A DNA stretch of 64,000 nucleotides from Yamagishiella unicocca (Eukaryota; Chlorophyta; Chlorophyceae; Chlamydomonadales; Volvocaceae). The stretch is taken from the NCBI GenBank assembly GCA_003116995.1, contig BDSL01000002.1, forward strand, positions 1,634,001 to 1,698,000. Reading direction: 5' to 3'. The notes under the pieces were generated by a model that was not told the origin of the DNA, ran no database searches, and saw only the letters and a program-made list of their open reading frames with translations. Below are positions 1 to 11,808 of the stretch, piece after piece (positions within the stretch are counted from its first letter, which is position 1; each line of letters opens with the position of its first letter). The position numbers and the translations under genes are program-made.

Positions 1-14
1 TCGTCTGCGCGCAG

Positions 15-3000
15 ACTTCGAGAGCAACCGCGGATCAAATACGAGCGTCGCAAACGGGGCCGAGCCCCACACGCCCATGACCGACCCCTGCAGAGCGTCG
101 GGCCGGGAGGCCCGCCCGCGTAGCACCCTGGGTGCTCCCATGGCGCCCTGGCGGAAACGCACTCTGCAGGTTATGAACCACATCTACTTCTACTGGATGC
201 TCGTCTTCCTGACGTTCTTCATCATCTTCGAGGACGACTTCAAGAAGGCCTGCCTGCCGCCCTCGTGGGATCTGCCGTTGGAGATCTGCATCACGGCCAT
301 CTTCGTGATCTTCTCGCTGGAGATGGGTAGGTGGCGTGGCGGTCTGTGGTCTGTGGAAGGCGCAGGGGAGGGGGGTTCGGGTGTTATGCAAAACGACAAC
401 AAGATAACGAAATCCCAGCCCAAGAGGTGTGTGCTAGCGCGAGGACTCCAGCTCCAGGGGTGGGGCAGGGCGGAAGCCTGGTCGGAACTAGCCTGCGATT
501 GCGCAGCTCTCCAGCACGTCTGCGAAAGAGTTGAGGGGACGAGAGGAAAACAGCTGAAGGGCTCGCATAGCGAGTGTGATTAGCCTCGATCAGCCGCTCT
601 GGGAGGTTCCGGAGCTAGGGAGGGCGGCATGAGCGGGCCGGTGGAGGAGGGATGGAAATTCCGTGAAGCCCGTGAATCGTTGTACACGAGCTTTGTATGG
701 ATAGGATACCCTGCTATCAAACTGCAAACGGCTGTCTCAAAAAGCTGTCGGACTGGGTCGTGAGTGGATCCAATGTGCACTAACGCATCCCTCAGGGCGC
801 AATATTTGCGTCATTGAGCAGCTTTCGCGCACCTATTAATATTCTGTCGCCTACACTTCGTGCTGTTGCAGCGCTCTCCTCCGTCCTTCGACCTGGATAT
901 TTTCTAGGGTTCTATTTCTGGCTTGACGCGATCGCTACAAGCTCGCTGGTATTTGAGGTGCCCACGGTGCGCATCGAATTCTTCGGTGGCTCCGAGTACG
1001 TCAACTTAGCCGACAGTGGCGGCTTCATCGACAATGCGGGCAACCTACTTTATATCTCAAGCAAGGCCGGCCGCGTGGCGAGGGTAAGGGCCGTTGGATG
1101 CTTGCAGGATCAGGATCGAAGTCGCGGTCGTAGTAGCAGCCACGGTCCAGATAGCGGAGAAGGCTCCACGCGGATCGCCGGGTTGGGTCGGGGAACGGCG
1201 CTCGTCTGGTTTCCTGGGTGTGCCATTCGCAAGAACGGCACGGGGCTTCCCCCCGGCTGTAACTGCAGTTGCCCTACATCAACCACAGAAACCACCACCA
1301 ATCGCGTCCCACCCGACCGGCGTTAGTCGCTTCCTCCTCATCCCCAGATCCTTCCATGCCCACAGCCTCGGCCAGAATCTCCCAGCCTCCCTGGGGCTTA
1401 TGCGCGGCCACCCATACCATATGCCCCCGCCCGCCACTCCCCCTTTGTCGCCGCAGATCTTCCGCCTGCTGCGCATGCTGCGGCTGTACACGATGTACAC
1501 GCAGTACGTACGGCGGCGGCGCATACGGCAGGCGCTGGCGGCGGCGGGCGCGTCGGATGTGGCCGCTAACACGGAGCAGCTGTCCATCATCGAGTTTGAA
1601 TTGCAGCAGGAGCAGGACCGCAAGACCAAAGTGGGCCAGAAACTCGAAGGTGTGCTGGTTGGCTGGCTGCGCGTGGTGGCTAGTGGGCGGCTGGCGGCAC
1701 CGCTTCAAGTAGACCGCCTCCTGCTCCTCATGACCTCCCACAACCGACCCAAATCCTGTTCGCTTCCCTAAAAAAATATATTCCGGGCGTCAAATCATGC
1801 CAAATTCCGTGCGTAAAGCGATGGTTTCCACCCACGCAATCCTTTGCAGAGCTGACCACGCGCCGCATCATCGTGGGCCTGCTCATCATGATCCTGCTCA
1901 TCCCCGCGTTCGATATCCGGCTGGGCACCTTCGGGCGGTCGCGCAATGTCGGCGAGAGCGGGCTGCGGATGCTTCATGTGATGGCCCTGGAGGAGGGGCA
2001 GGAGACCCGGTCCTTCAAGACAGCGCTGGAGGTGCGGACCCCTCGTGTGTCCGGGACCCGGCTCCTGTTGGTGGCCTGGCTCGCGATAAGGTTCAGCAGT
2101 AGGGAAGGCCGCGGTCCGGATCAAGGGAGGAGGCGATTTGGGTCATATGGCCACTGCATTCCAGCACTGGGGGAACCCCAACAGGACGGGGGTTCAGCTG
2201 CCGCCGTGTTCTGGGCACCTGAATCCTCACATCCTAACCCCTCCGCTCCCAAAAACTGCCTGGCTGTCCGCGTCAACATCAACACCTGGGCGCCCGCACC
2301 GCCACGTCACGCCACGTCACGCCACGGTACGACACTGCACGACACGGTACGACCCCTCCGCGCCCCGCACCCTACACCCCCAGATCTTCAAGGAGGAACT
2401 CATCTTCAACATAGGCACCAGGCCCACGGGGTTTCTGTTCAGCCTGATGATCGCGAACCGCACCCACCAGGAGCCACCGCCCGGAGAGAAGCGCCGCTTT
2501 GAGGAGCTGTACTACATGTCGTACAGTGCGGACCCGGTGAGCCGCGTGCGGGCTTTGCCCCGCCGAGCGGATGCGCGCGACCCCGCCGCCGATGCCGTGG
2601 CGCCGCAGGGGCTATCGGTACCTGGGCGAATCCACTTGAACCTTCGTGTCGAGTTCATATCCTGCTAGTTGATATCACATCCTTTGCTCCCCCTGAAACT
2701 CCCTTGGGTCCCCCCTTCCGCTCTTTTCTGTAAGCCCCCTTCCGCTCCTTTGTCGCACACCCCAACCCAAACCACCATGCGCAGTGCGCCATACACCCGC
2801 CCGCATTCTACAACGCCAGCGGCGCGCTGGGTCCAGGCGGCTGCGGACCCCTAGAGACGTTTGCGGTGTACGACTGGCGCTGGTTTTCTCAGGTCTCGGT
2901 GAGTAGGCGGCGGCCTGGTGCTGCATTGAGCGCGCCTTGTTATCTGACTCCGTTCCCACTGCTTCCGCATTGCTAGTTATTAGTTTAGTGAATGTTAGGT

Positions 3001-5973
3001 GCGCCGCCACCTGTATTGCTGGCGCTGCAGGCCATCCTCAACATCGCACGCAGCCTGTTCATCATCGTGCTGCTGGTCATGGGCGCCTACTTCCTCAATC
3101 GGGACTCGCGCAACCTGGTGCTGCTGCCCATTGAGCGAATGATACAGAGGGTGCAGGTGCGGGGGCCCAGCAGCAGAGTACCGCACAGCAGGGCACGGCA
3201 CGGCAGGGCACTGCAGGGCACGGCCGAAGGCTGGTATGTGGACGAACCTGTTTGGGAGCTGTTCCCGCAACCGCATCCGCACCCAGCCCCAACACCCCCT
3301 CGTGACCGCGCAGGAGATTTCCGAGAACCCTCTGGCAATGGCGGAGAGCCGGCTGCAGCTGCAGGCGCCGTGGCAGGACAAGTGAGCGGCGGGTCCGGGG
3401 TCCGGGGTCCGGGGTTACAATAAAAGAACCGGTAACGCGACTGGGGAAACGTAGTGGGCGCACAGCCTTCGGATACTGGGTCCGCAAGGGGGGGGACTGG
3501 GCTCGCGAGGAGCTGAGCTGCACGTGCTGCGGGCATCGTGACTGTGTAGCTGATGCAGACAAGCCGCCCTCCGGGTGACTGTGCAGTTGGTGCGGCGCTA
3601 GTAGGGCGGCCGCTTGTCCGCCCCATAGGCGTGCGCTCCTCCCCGGGCACCCAGTACGTGGTCTCGGAGCCTAGCCTCCTGGGCTGTCTGCGGAAGGACA
3701 TGTCCTTGCTTGCGACCCGAGGCGCAGCCCAAGCTCACCCCCTCACGCCCGCCGTCCCTCGCTCTTCTCCCCGCCCACGCCGGCTGCGCAGACTGCAGCA
3801 CCTGACGGACGCTAACCGACCCGCGGGTCAGCGCGACAGCATGATGACCGCAGTCGGCGGCGCCAGCTCCATGGGCAGCGACTCACCGCCGATGCCGGCG
3901 GCGTCCCGTCCCGACGGGGTGGCGACGGTTCACGTGGGCGCGTTGCCGTACGGCTGCGACCCCGAGGTGGTGGTGCCCGCGGGGGGGGGCGCCAAGGGGG
4001 CCTACCACACCACCGTCACCGTGTCGGACAGCGGCGCGCGGGTGGAGCGGCTGTCGGGGGCCTCAGTGGATGGGCAGGCGGAGGGACACGGCGGCGGCGG
4101 CGCCAGGGGCGGGCCGGAGCAGGGCCGCCGGCTGTCGGGGCGATCCAGCTTCTACGACGCCAACACCATGATGACGTCGTTCAAGGTGAGTCCAGGGAGG
4201 CGGCAGCTGGCCCGCCACGTACCGCGTCCACCATCCCACCATCCACTTCCGATTCAGTGCTGACCCACGGGTCCCCTCTCATACCACCCACTTCCCATCC
4301 ATTGCCGACCCACGTGTCTCCTCTCATACCACCCACCTCCGCCCCCTCCTCCTCCCCTTCCGCCACCTCGCTCGCAGGTCCGCATGTGGGTCTCCTGGGT
4401 CCGCACCCGCGAGCAGCTGCGCAGCCTGGCGGTCCGAGTGTGGACCTACCTGTGGGACGGACCACCGGAGGACGACGGCAACGGCGGAGGCGGCGCGGGC
4501 GGCGCGGGCGCGTACGAGACGGAGATCCTGGAGAACTCCATCGCCAAGATCGGCGCGCTGCTGGCGATTGGTTTCGGAGACGCGGGCGCGGAGGTGATCG
4601 CCGAGAACATCCGCAACGACGGCGACATCAACCCCATGGTGCCTGGGCGCAAGACGGTGGCCATCTTTGGCTTCTGCGACATCCGCCGCTTCACCGACAC
4701 GACGGAGGTGCTGCAGGTGCGTCGCTGGCGGGCTGGCTGGCGGGCTGGCGGGAGGGCGGGCAGTCGGGCAGGCGGCGGGCGGCGGGCAGGCGGCGGGCGG
4801 CGGGCGGGGCGGCGGTAACGGTAGCGGGGGGACCCGGGAGGGCGGAGTTCTGGGGGAGGGATGGCGGCGGAGCTGGAATAGCAGGCCGGCAGGGCGGTGG
4901 GGACAGAGGGAGGTGCGGACTGCAGGGCCCACTTGACAAGGGCTTCAACCACAGGCAAATCCCCACCCGTCACCGGCGCCGCTGCTGCTGCCGCTGCCGC
5001 TGCTGACGCCTTCCACCCCGTCGCCGCCGCCGCCACCGTCGCCCCCGCAGGAGGAGGTGATGGAGTTCGTCAACTCCATCGCGCACATCGTGCACACCTC
5101 CGTGTCTACACACGGCGGCTCGCCCAACAAGAACATCGGCGACGCATTCCTGCTGGTGTGGAAGTTCCCCCGGGGCTTCCGCATGCGAGACATCAGCAAC
5201 GCCACGCGAGACAGGTGGGCGCCTAAAGCCTCATCCCCCCTAAAACCCCTAAACACCTAAATCCCCTAAACCCTCCCGGCCCATACACTTTCTCTGGCTC
5301 GTGCTCCTGTGTCCCCATTCTCCTTCATCGATTCACGGGTTTCGTTTCCCTCAATCTCCCTCTTAATCCCCCCAAATCTTAAACGCCCCAATCCGTACAG
5401 GCGAGACGCCAGCCAGGTTCCGGAGCGGCAGCTGAAGGCGCTGGAGGGCCTGCCGCTGCCCGCGCCGCCGGTCAGCTCTTCGCCCACGCCTCACGTCTCC
5501 ACCTCCGGAGCCCCGCCCTTGGCTCTGACCTCCGGCGGCCTGGGCGCAGTGTCCACCAAGCGCCGCTTCCTGTCCCTGGGCTCCGCCGGCAACCGGGTGG
5601 TCCCCGTAGACCAGCTGGGCGCCCTCATCAGCCACCACCAGGCGGTGGGGGCGGCCAAGGTCAGCTCCAGCCTGGCGCACACGCTCAGCCTGGCGCAGCT
5701 GGCGGACGAGGGATTCGGGCTCATGAACACAGGTAGGGGGGGAGGGTGAAGGGGGGGGGTACAGCAAGTAACCGGGTGAACGGGGGGAAGGCGGGGAGGG
5801 GGTAGGCGGGGAGGGTGGCCGGTAACTACACATGCGCTGCGGCAGGAGCGGGAAGAGTGTTTTGAGGGGCGCAGTCGGGTGGTGGTGTATGTCGGGAGCA
5901 AGCACAACGGGCCCCTGCCGGTGCTTCGTACTGTAGCCCCTCCCCTCAGTGCCCCTCTCGCCCCCGCCCGCTG

Positions 5974-6014
<41 letters not shown>

Positions 6015-8886
6015 AGAGGGTCCGCACATGGCCAACAAGATGACGGTCATCAAGGCGCTCATGTCGCTCAAACACGACGTGGACCTCAGCTGGGAGGCCA
6101 AGAGGGAGGTGATCGGGGCCATCGCGGACAACGCGCTGGCGTCCTTTGTGCTCATACACGTGGCACTGAAGAGGTAGGCGGGGCGGCGGTGTGTCGGGGT
6201 CGGGGCCGGGCTCGGGCTCGGGGCGTCGCCGGAGGCGGGGGTAGCGTAGGAACGTGCGCTGGCATGGAAGTGGTGGTCTCGAGCGGAACGGGTCAGGGAA
6301 GGGAAGGGCTGTGCGGTGGCTCCAAGTCGCCGAGGGAGGGGTGAAGGCAGACACGCACCTGGGGGCCCTCCCTCCTTCCCCTGTCCACTCCCCCTCCCCG
6401 CCGTGCCGTGCCGTGCCGTGCCGTGCCGTGCCGTGCCGTGCCGTGCCGTGCCGCCACCTCCCCACCGCCTCCACCCTCCCTGCCCGCCGCCTCCACCCTC
6501 CCTCCCCGCCGCCTCCACGCTCCCTCCCACCGCCCCCAGGTCCGCCCGCCTCAAGAAGTACGCCATGCGGAAGGACCTCAACCGCCGCATGCCGGGCTTC
6601 CAGATCGCCATGGGCTTCGGCCTCCACGTGGGGTGGGCCATCGAGGGAGCTATCGGTGAGAGCCGGGAGCAGCGGGGCGACCTGTGAGGTGTCTTTCCTT
6701 GAGGAGGGGGCAGCTTCGGCCGGCACTGTGGGTCGCGATCGCGATCGCGACGCGTTTCGTACTGTGCGGAGAAAAATGTGCCGTCCGACGTGCGCCCGAC
6801 ACCCTCCCCTCCGCCAAAGTCGTCTCCCAGAGGCTTTTCTCCTCGGTTTGCTACGTCGTGTCAACCGTGTATTTGTCTCTCCCTCCCCCGCCAGGCTCCC
6901 CCTCAATCGCATCTGAGCCCTCCCCTCCCTCCCACCGCCCCCCCTCGCCACCACCCCACAGGCTCCGAGTACAAGATCGACGCTAGTTACCTGAGCCCCA
7001 ATGTGAACATGGCCTCCCGGCTGGAGGCCGCCACCAAGCAGTTCGGCGTTACGCTGCTGCTGTCCGGGGACTTCGTGGAGTGCCTCTCGAACGATGTCCG
7101 CAGCAGGGTAGGAGGGGTGGCGAGAAGACTCGCTGACATGACGCGACATGGGTAGTGTAGGGGTTGGCATAAAGACCACCCTCTAGTGTAAGGGTGGGGT
7201 TATAAAGCCCGGTCATACGACATAGGTATAGTAGGTGGGGGGGAGTGGCCGGAGAGAAGACTCGGTTATACGGCATGGGAAGCGGAGGGTAGAAATGAAC
7301 TAGCTGGCGAATAGTCTTATGACACGTGGTTGCGTGCGCATGCTGGAGCACTTGGGTTGGCTACCGAGAAACCTGTGGAGGTGGCCCGTCGGCGGCCTGT
7401 TCGGCTGGTTTCTGGTTGCTGCTGCCACTGCCGGTGCTGGCTTCTGGTTGCTGCTGCCACTGCTGCTGCTGGTGCTGGGGGCCGGAGGTCCTCCTAGGGC
7501 ACTGGCATGAGAAGGTCCCCTCCATTGCGGGAAGGGCCCGTCCTGGTGCAAAGTCTCGTGTTGCGGAACAGAAACCTAACGCTCCGCCGCCCGCCCGTGC
7601 GCCCCTCCCGCAGGTCCGACAAATAGACTGCGTGACGGTTAAGGGCAGCAACCAACCGATGGGCCTGTACACGTACGACGTCTGCCTCGACGCGGTTCCG
7701 GAGCCCACCCCGGAGCAGGTCGAAGCAGGTGCGCAGCGCGAGCGATGGGGGGGGGGATAGCTGCCGCGCGCGGCCGCCGCCGTCATTCGTTGCTCGTGCG
7801 CCGCTCACTCACCTTCTTCCACCATTCGGTCCTCTGATGCCGGCGCCGCCGCTGCTGCCGCCGCCCCGTCGCGCAGGTGACGACAGCCACGTGGAGGAGC
7901 TGATGTGGCGGTCGTACTTGTGTGTCAATGAGTGGCGGGAGAACCCCGACCTGGTGTCCAGCTGGGGCATCGACGCGGACTTCAAGGAGGACTTCGACCG
8001 GGGCTTCCAGGTGAGCAGCTCCAGGCAGCCAGGCAGGCAGCCAGGCAGCCAGGCAGCCAGACAGGCAGCCAGGCAGGCAGCCAGGCTGGCAGCCAGGCAG
8101 GCAGCCAGGCAGGCAGCCAGGAAACTTGCCGGCTGAGGGGATGATGAGGTCACGAGGGTACGGGAGGAGGGCGTACTGCCGCGGGCGCGGGACTCAACGG
8201 TCAGTGGGCAAACGAAGTAGCAGCTGGCATGATGGCGACGGCGGGCGGAGGCTTCCTCGCCTTTGCCTCCGGAAGCGCACACCTGCGCTCTCTGCCTCCC
8301 ACCACACACCTCGCCGTTCACCATTGCATGTCACGTCGCTTACTACTGCACCTCCAACCCGTTACACCTCCAACCCGGTCTGTGCGCCAACTACACTACC
8401 CACGCCGTGTAACTGGGCTTTTTTGTTCCCCCAGGCCGCCCCTCCCCCCCCCGTTCTTTTTCGCGCGGGGTCCTCGCTTCCTTTCGTCTCGCCGTAGCCG
8501 GTATAGCTTAGCCGCCAAAGGTCATATTACGACCTTCGGCTTTCGTATTCCCAACCCAGTTCTCCAGCATGCATCTCAAAACTTCTGTTTTAAACAATTT
8601 TTTCGGACATCCACGGGTTTCCCTCGAACCCCCCCGTTCTTTTACGTAACCCCCCCCCGCTGCTCCCCCCTCCTCCCCCGCTGCTCCCCCCTCCTCCCAG
8701 GCCTACCGTGTGGGCAACTGGCCCGAGGCGCAGCGCAACCTGGAGCTCTGCCGCACTGGCCTGGAGGACTCCGCCGGCAACCCGCGTGTGGACGGCCCCT
8801 CGGACGTGCTGCTGCGCTACATGGCGGAGCACAGCTACACGGCGCCCAGGGGCTGGAGGGGCTTCCGCGAGCTGACGGACAAGTGA
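15..8886 (+). CDS. Membrane class III adenylate/guanylate cyclase, 5' partial
   Basis: Catalyses cyclisation of ATP or GTP to cAMP or cGMP at a membrane. Eighteen exons are modelled with consistent phases: 15-326, 908-1083, 1457-1649, 1850-2031, 2384-2536, 2785-2898, 3031-3156, 3314-about 3381, 3792-4185, 4378-4716, 5051-5214, 5401-5732, 6017-6173, 6540-6655, 6962-7107, 7614-7728, 7877-8010, 8701-8886. The gene begins left of the window. Exons 1-2 hold hydrophobic segments (YFYWMLVFLTFFIIF, ICITAIFVIFSL, FWLDAIATSSLVF). Exon 3 is S4-like, with spaced arginines (FRLLRMLRLYTMYTQYVRRR). Exons 4 and 7 each add a membrane helix. The cyclase domain follows: FGFCDIRRFTD (metal Asp) in exon 10, NIGDAFLLVWK (second metal Asp) in exon 11, and VNMASRLEAATKQFG (transition-state Asn/Arg) in exon 15. 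Exon 12 looks like a loop insertion inside the catalytic domain. The substrate-selecting position appears to be serine, so ATP versus GTP is not decided. No pore signature was seen. The cyclase assignment is firm; the junctions of exons 6 and 8 are less certain. Confidence 0.9.
5975..6014 (+). repeat. (GCT)n trinucleotide repeat at a splice acceptor
   Basis: About 13 GCT units end directly at the ag (6015-6016) of the cyclase intron before exon 13, so the repeat replaces the usual polypyrimidine tract. Confidence 0.9.
6401..6450 (+). repeat. (CCGTG)10 pentanucleotide repeat in an intron
   Basis: Ten perfect copies of CCGTG lie in the cyclase intron between exons 13 and 14, followed by C-rich imperfect repeats of a ccgcctccaccctccct motif up to the acceptor at 6539. 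Confidence 0.95.
7389..7480 (+). repeat. Short tandem duplication in a cyclase intron
   Basis: The motif ggcttctggttgctgctgcc occurs twice (first copy slightly altered) and is followed by further ctgctgctg. It lies in the 506-bp intron before exon 16. Confidence 0.75.
8018..8125 (+). repeat. CAGG/CAGC tetranucleotide-type repeat in an intron
   Basis: Imperfect alternation of cagg and cagc units begins 8 bp after the donor of the intron following exon 17 of the cyclase. The rest of that 690-bp intron (8126-8700) shows only pyrimidine-rich sequence before the acceptor. Confidence 0.85.
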
Positions 8887-9175
8887 GGGGCGCCCGCGAG
8901 CTGACGGACAAGTGAGGGGCTTCCGCGAGCTGACGGACAAGTGAGGGGCGCCCGCGAGCTGACGGACAAGTGAGGGGCTTCCGCGAGCTGACGGACAAGT
9001 GAGGGGCGCCCGCGAGCTGACGGACAAGTGAGGGGCGCCCGCGAGCTGACGGACAAGTGAGGGGCGCCCGCGAGCTGACGGACAAGTGAGGGGCGCCCGC
9101 GAGCTGACGGACAAGTGAGGGGCGCCCGCGAGCTGACGGACAAGTGAGGGGCGCCCGCGAGCTGACGGACAAGTA
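8865..9175 (+). repeat. 29-bp tandem array repeating the cyclase stop-codon region
   Basis: About 10-11 copies of a 29-bp unit containing gagctgacggacaagtga. The first copy is the last coding stretch of the cyclase (Glu-Leu-Thr-Asp-Lys-stop). Each later copy repeats those codons and the TGA inside the 3' UTR. Two variants alternate early on (cttccgcgag and cgcccgcgag), then only the second persists. Confidence 0.95.
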
Positions 9176-11555
9176 GGGCCACGAACAAGCGGCGGGGGGG
9201 CGAGTGTGCAGGCGGCGCGAGGAGTGGGCGCGGTGGGCGGCAGGCCCACCGGTGACCGTTGGACGGGGACGGGATCTGCCCTGGAGCCTCCCCGGGCCAC
9301 CCTCCCTGAAGCGGGCCCTGAACGGTGCCGAGCATCCGCGGGGGCTTTTGGGCAGCTGGAATCGGGCGGGGAGGGGGAAGGGCGGGTTTGACCGACGCGA
9401 AGGGTCGGCTGTGATGCGGCTTCTGGCATGTGGGCGGGCATCGGCGGCGCCGGCTTCTACGGAGATCTTACGGCAGATTCGTAACTCGGAGGAGGGGCGA
9501 GGGTGCGCATCCCTCGGGGGTATGTGCCGGGACATATAGACTTGATACCGGCGGCGGGCGGCGGGAGCGTGAGGCAGTGGCAGTGGGCTGGCGGTTGGGT
9601 TACGGCACGGCGCGGTGTGGAGGGGGCTATGCCACCTCTCCAGCGGTGCGTGTGGTTCGTTGGTGATATGGTTGACTGGCGGTGTGGTTCGTTGGTGATA
9701 TGGTTGACCGGCGGTGTGGCTCGTTGGTGGTGCGCCGGGGTAGCTGTGGTGCGATGGTGCTGGCTGCGGCTGGATGGCGGCAGGAGGGAGGAGGGAGCGA
9801 GGAGGTGCACCGATTGGAGCAGCGCCGGGAGCGAGTGTGCGGGGGAGGCAGGAGGCCGCTGAGGTGCGGGTGGCAGTGTTACGTAGTAGTCGGCTGCGGC
9901 GCCGATGTGTTGTTGTTGTTGTTTGATGGGGGAATTATTGGGGTTACAGGTCGGGCTGACGTGGAATGTAGGCCTTATGTGGCGAATGCCGTTGCTGGAA
10001 CAGCGTCATGGAACAGCGCAACTGGTACGGAATATAACGAAATGTGTGGACGTGGGGTGTGTTTTGGAGAAGATTAGTTCATAGTCCTGTGCTGGTCGCT
10101 CCAACCCAACAACTCACGCGTCGCAGGAGCCCGGCCGCACAAGGCAGGCTGCTCCTACCCCAACCCTGCCTCGCCCTGCTTGGGTGTATGCGTGCGGCGA
10201 CAGCACCGTCTGTCATTTGGGGCCCGAGGCTACATCTGTTCGGAGGCGTTAGCGAGCAGCGTTGTTCCGCTCGGGGCCCCCACGAGCTGTGGCCCTATGG
10301 TCGACGCAGGTGCAGGAAGGTCAGCAGGGGTGGCTTGCTGATCTGCCCTCCCTTGACCACCAGCAGGAGTGGCTTACTGACCTCTCCTCCCTGGGCCACC
10401 AGCTACACCCTGCGGGCGTGTAGCTGGTCACGGGGCGGCAGCACGCGGGTGCTTCGCTGGGAGCGCACGAACGTCGGCCCCTACGTGGAGGCCGCCCAGC
10501 CAGCGCCGCCAGTGCGCGTGTGTATATCGTTCGGGGTGACGGGCGTGGGGTGGGCGGGACTTCGTCGCGCTGCGTCGTCAGAGCGGGGGTGAGTTGTGTG
10601 TCGGTCATGGTCAAGCACTGGTGGCTTGGAGGAGGGCTCCATGTACGTAGCGTGTGCTAATTCGGGGTTGCGGGGGATTCGAAAAGGCGTATAGCCCCTC
10701 CAGCGGCAGGACCATTCATTAGGTGCATCTAAGTGCGGTGTCCTCGTTTCTACCAGAGGGGCGTGTGCCGTAGGGGGCTGAGGCGCGGGCTGCCGTGTGA
10801 TTGTGGTACCGCTGCTGTCAAATCAGTGGCGCTTTACCGGTAGTAACGCATTGATGCTGGATGCATTTTCGAGGTCGCGCTGCGCCACTGCAGCGGCGGC
10901 AGTCGCCGGGGTCGTAGGGTTTTGCGGGGGCTCGCCAAGCTGTCGTACTTGGCTAGGTGGCCGGCACGGTTTTAGGAGAGAGTCACGTATGGGGCCTTAT
11001 GGGGAGCCTTATGGAGCTTGTGCCCCGGCCAATCACGTGGGAGGCTCGTGATACGGCGGTGGGTAAATGGGTATGTTCGAGATGCGGATGACGCCAGTGT
11101 GATCATTCGGTCGGGACTCAAACCCGGATAGAGGTGCCCAGCCGTCCGATAATACCCAGGGCCTGTCGGAGCCCATGCATGATCCTCAGCAGGCGGGAGT
11201 GTCTGGTTTATGCGCGTGCGGGCGTTGTGCGCAGATGGCACAGCGCGAGACGCTCTGCCCCAGCCGGGGACTAGTTTGAGACGTTCTGCCTGAGCCGCCC
11301 GCGAATGGCGCTGTGTAACAACGGTAGCGTGAGCCAAAGGCGGAGGCCCCTGGACCTCGAACCCCACACCAGCAACGGAGAACCGTCTCCAGCAAGCAGG
11401 GCACAGCAGGAAAGGTTTCCTGGTCGGCCCGGAGGATGGAGCCCAATCCAGGATGGTATCCTAACCTGTCGAGAGGTTTCCAGTTGCGCCCTGTCCTGCG
11501 TTCGATATGTTCTGGAGTTACTAGAAACTCGATTCGGAGGTGTGGGAATCGTACT
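9176..11555. other. Intergenic region with minor repeats
   Basis: No convincing gene on either strand. The first part may be 3' UTR of the cyclase; no clear TGTAA signal was found close to the stop. A 32-bp tandem repeat (gtgtggttcgttggtgatat and variants, about 2.7 copies) lies at 9649-9735. A roughly 50-bp imperfect duplication containing ccaccagcaggagtggctta lies at about 10330-10400. Short ORFs here have no recognisable domain. Confidence 0.6.
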
Positions 11556-11703
11556 TAGGCGTGTGCCAAGGAACTAGAGTCGAATGTAGGCGTGTGCCAA
11601 GGAACTAGAGCCGAACGTAGGCGTGTGCCAAGGAACTAGAGTCGAATGTGGGCGTGTGCCAAGGAACTAGAGTCGAATGTAGGCGTGTGCCAAGGGACTG
11701 GAG
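11556..11703 (+). repeat. 31-bp tandem repeat, five copies
   Basis: The unit taggcgtgtgccaaggaact plus 11 bp recurs at 11556, 11587, 11618, 11649 and 11680 with few substitutions. Confidence 0.93.
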
Positions 11704-11708
11704 TTGAA

Positions 11709-11808
11709 AAATTCCACAGGTTACTTGTCTGCAACGGTGTTCAAAGTTGTATCGCTAGTAATTCCATAGGTTGTCTGCATCGATGTTAACTATAGTATCG
11801 CTGGTAGA
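11709..11808 (+). repeat. Diverged ~50-bp tandem duplication
   Basis: Two adjacent copies of a segment starting attccacaggtt / attccataggtt and ending tatcgct(a/g)gta, about 80% similar by eye. Confidence 0.7.

Noticed and set aside
2785..3156. K+ channel pore in the cyclase membrane region
   Set aside because: No GYG-type selectivity filter was seen in any exon; only sensor-like helices are supported.
8865..9175. CRISPR-like array (29-bp periodic repeats)
   Set aside because: The repeats are head-to-tail with no unique spacers, and this is a eukaryotic gene 3' end.
8590..9535. Minus-strand ORFs of about 166-297 codons over the 29-bp array
   Set aside because: Periodic peptides (CPSARG, LVRQLAGAPHLSVSSR) are antisense readings of the tandem repeat and the cyclase last exon.
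9199..10592. Several 100-180 codon plus-strand ORFs after the cyclase
   Set aside because: No domain, biased Gly/Arg composition and overlap with small tandem repeats; more likely 3' UTR or intergenic.
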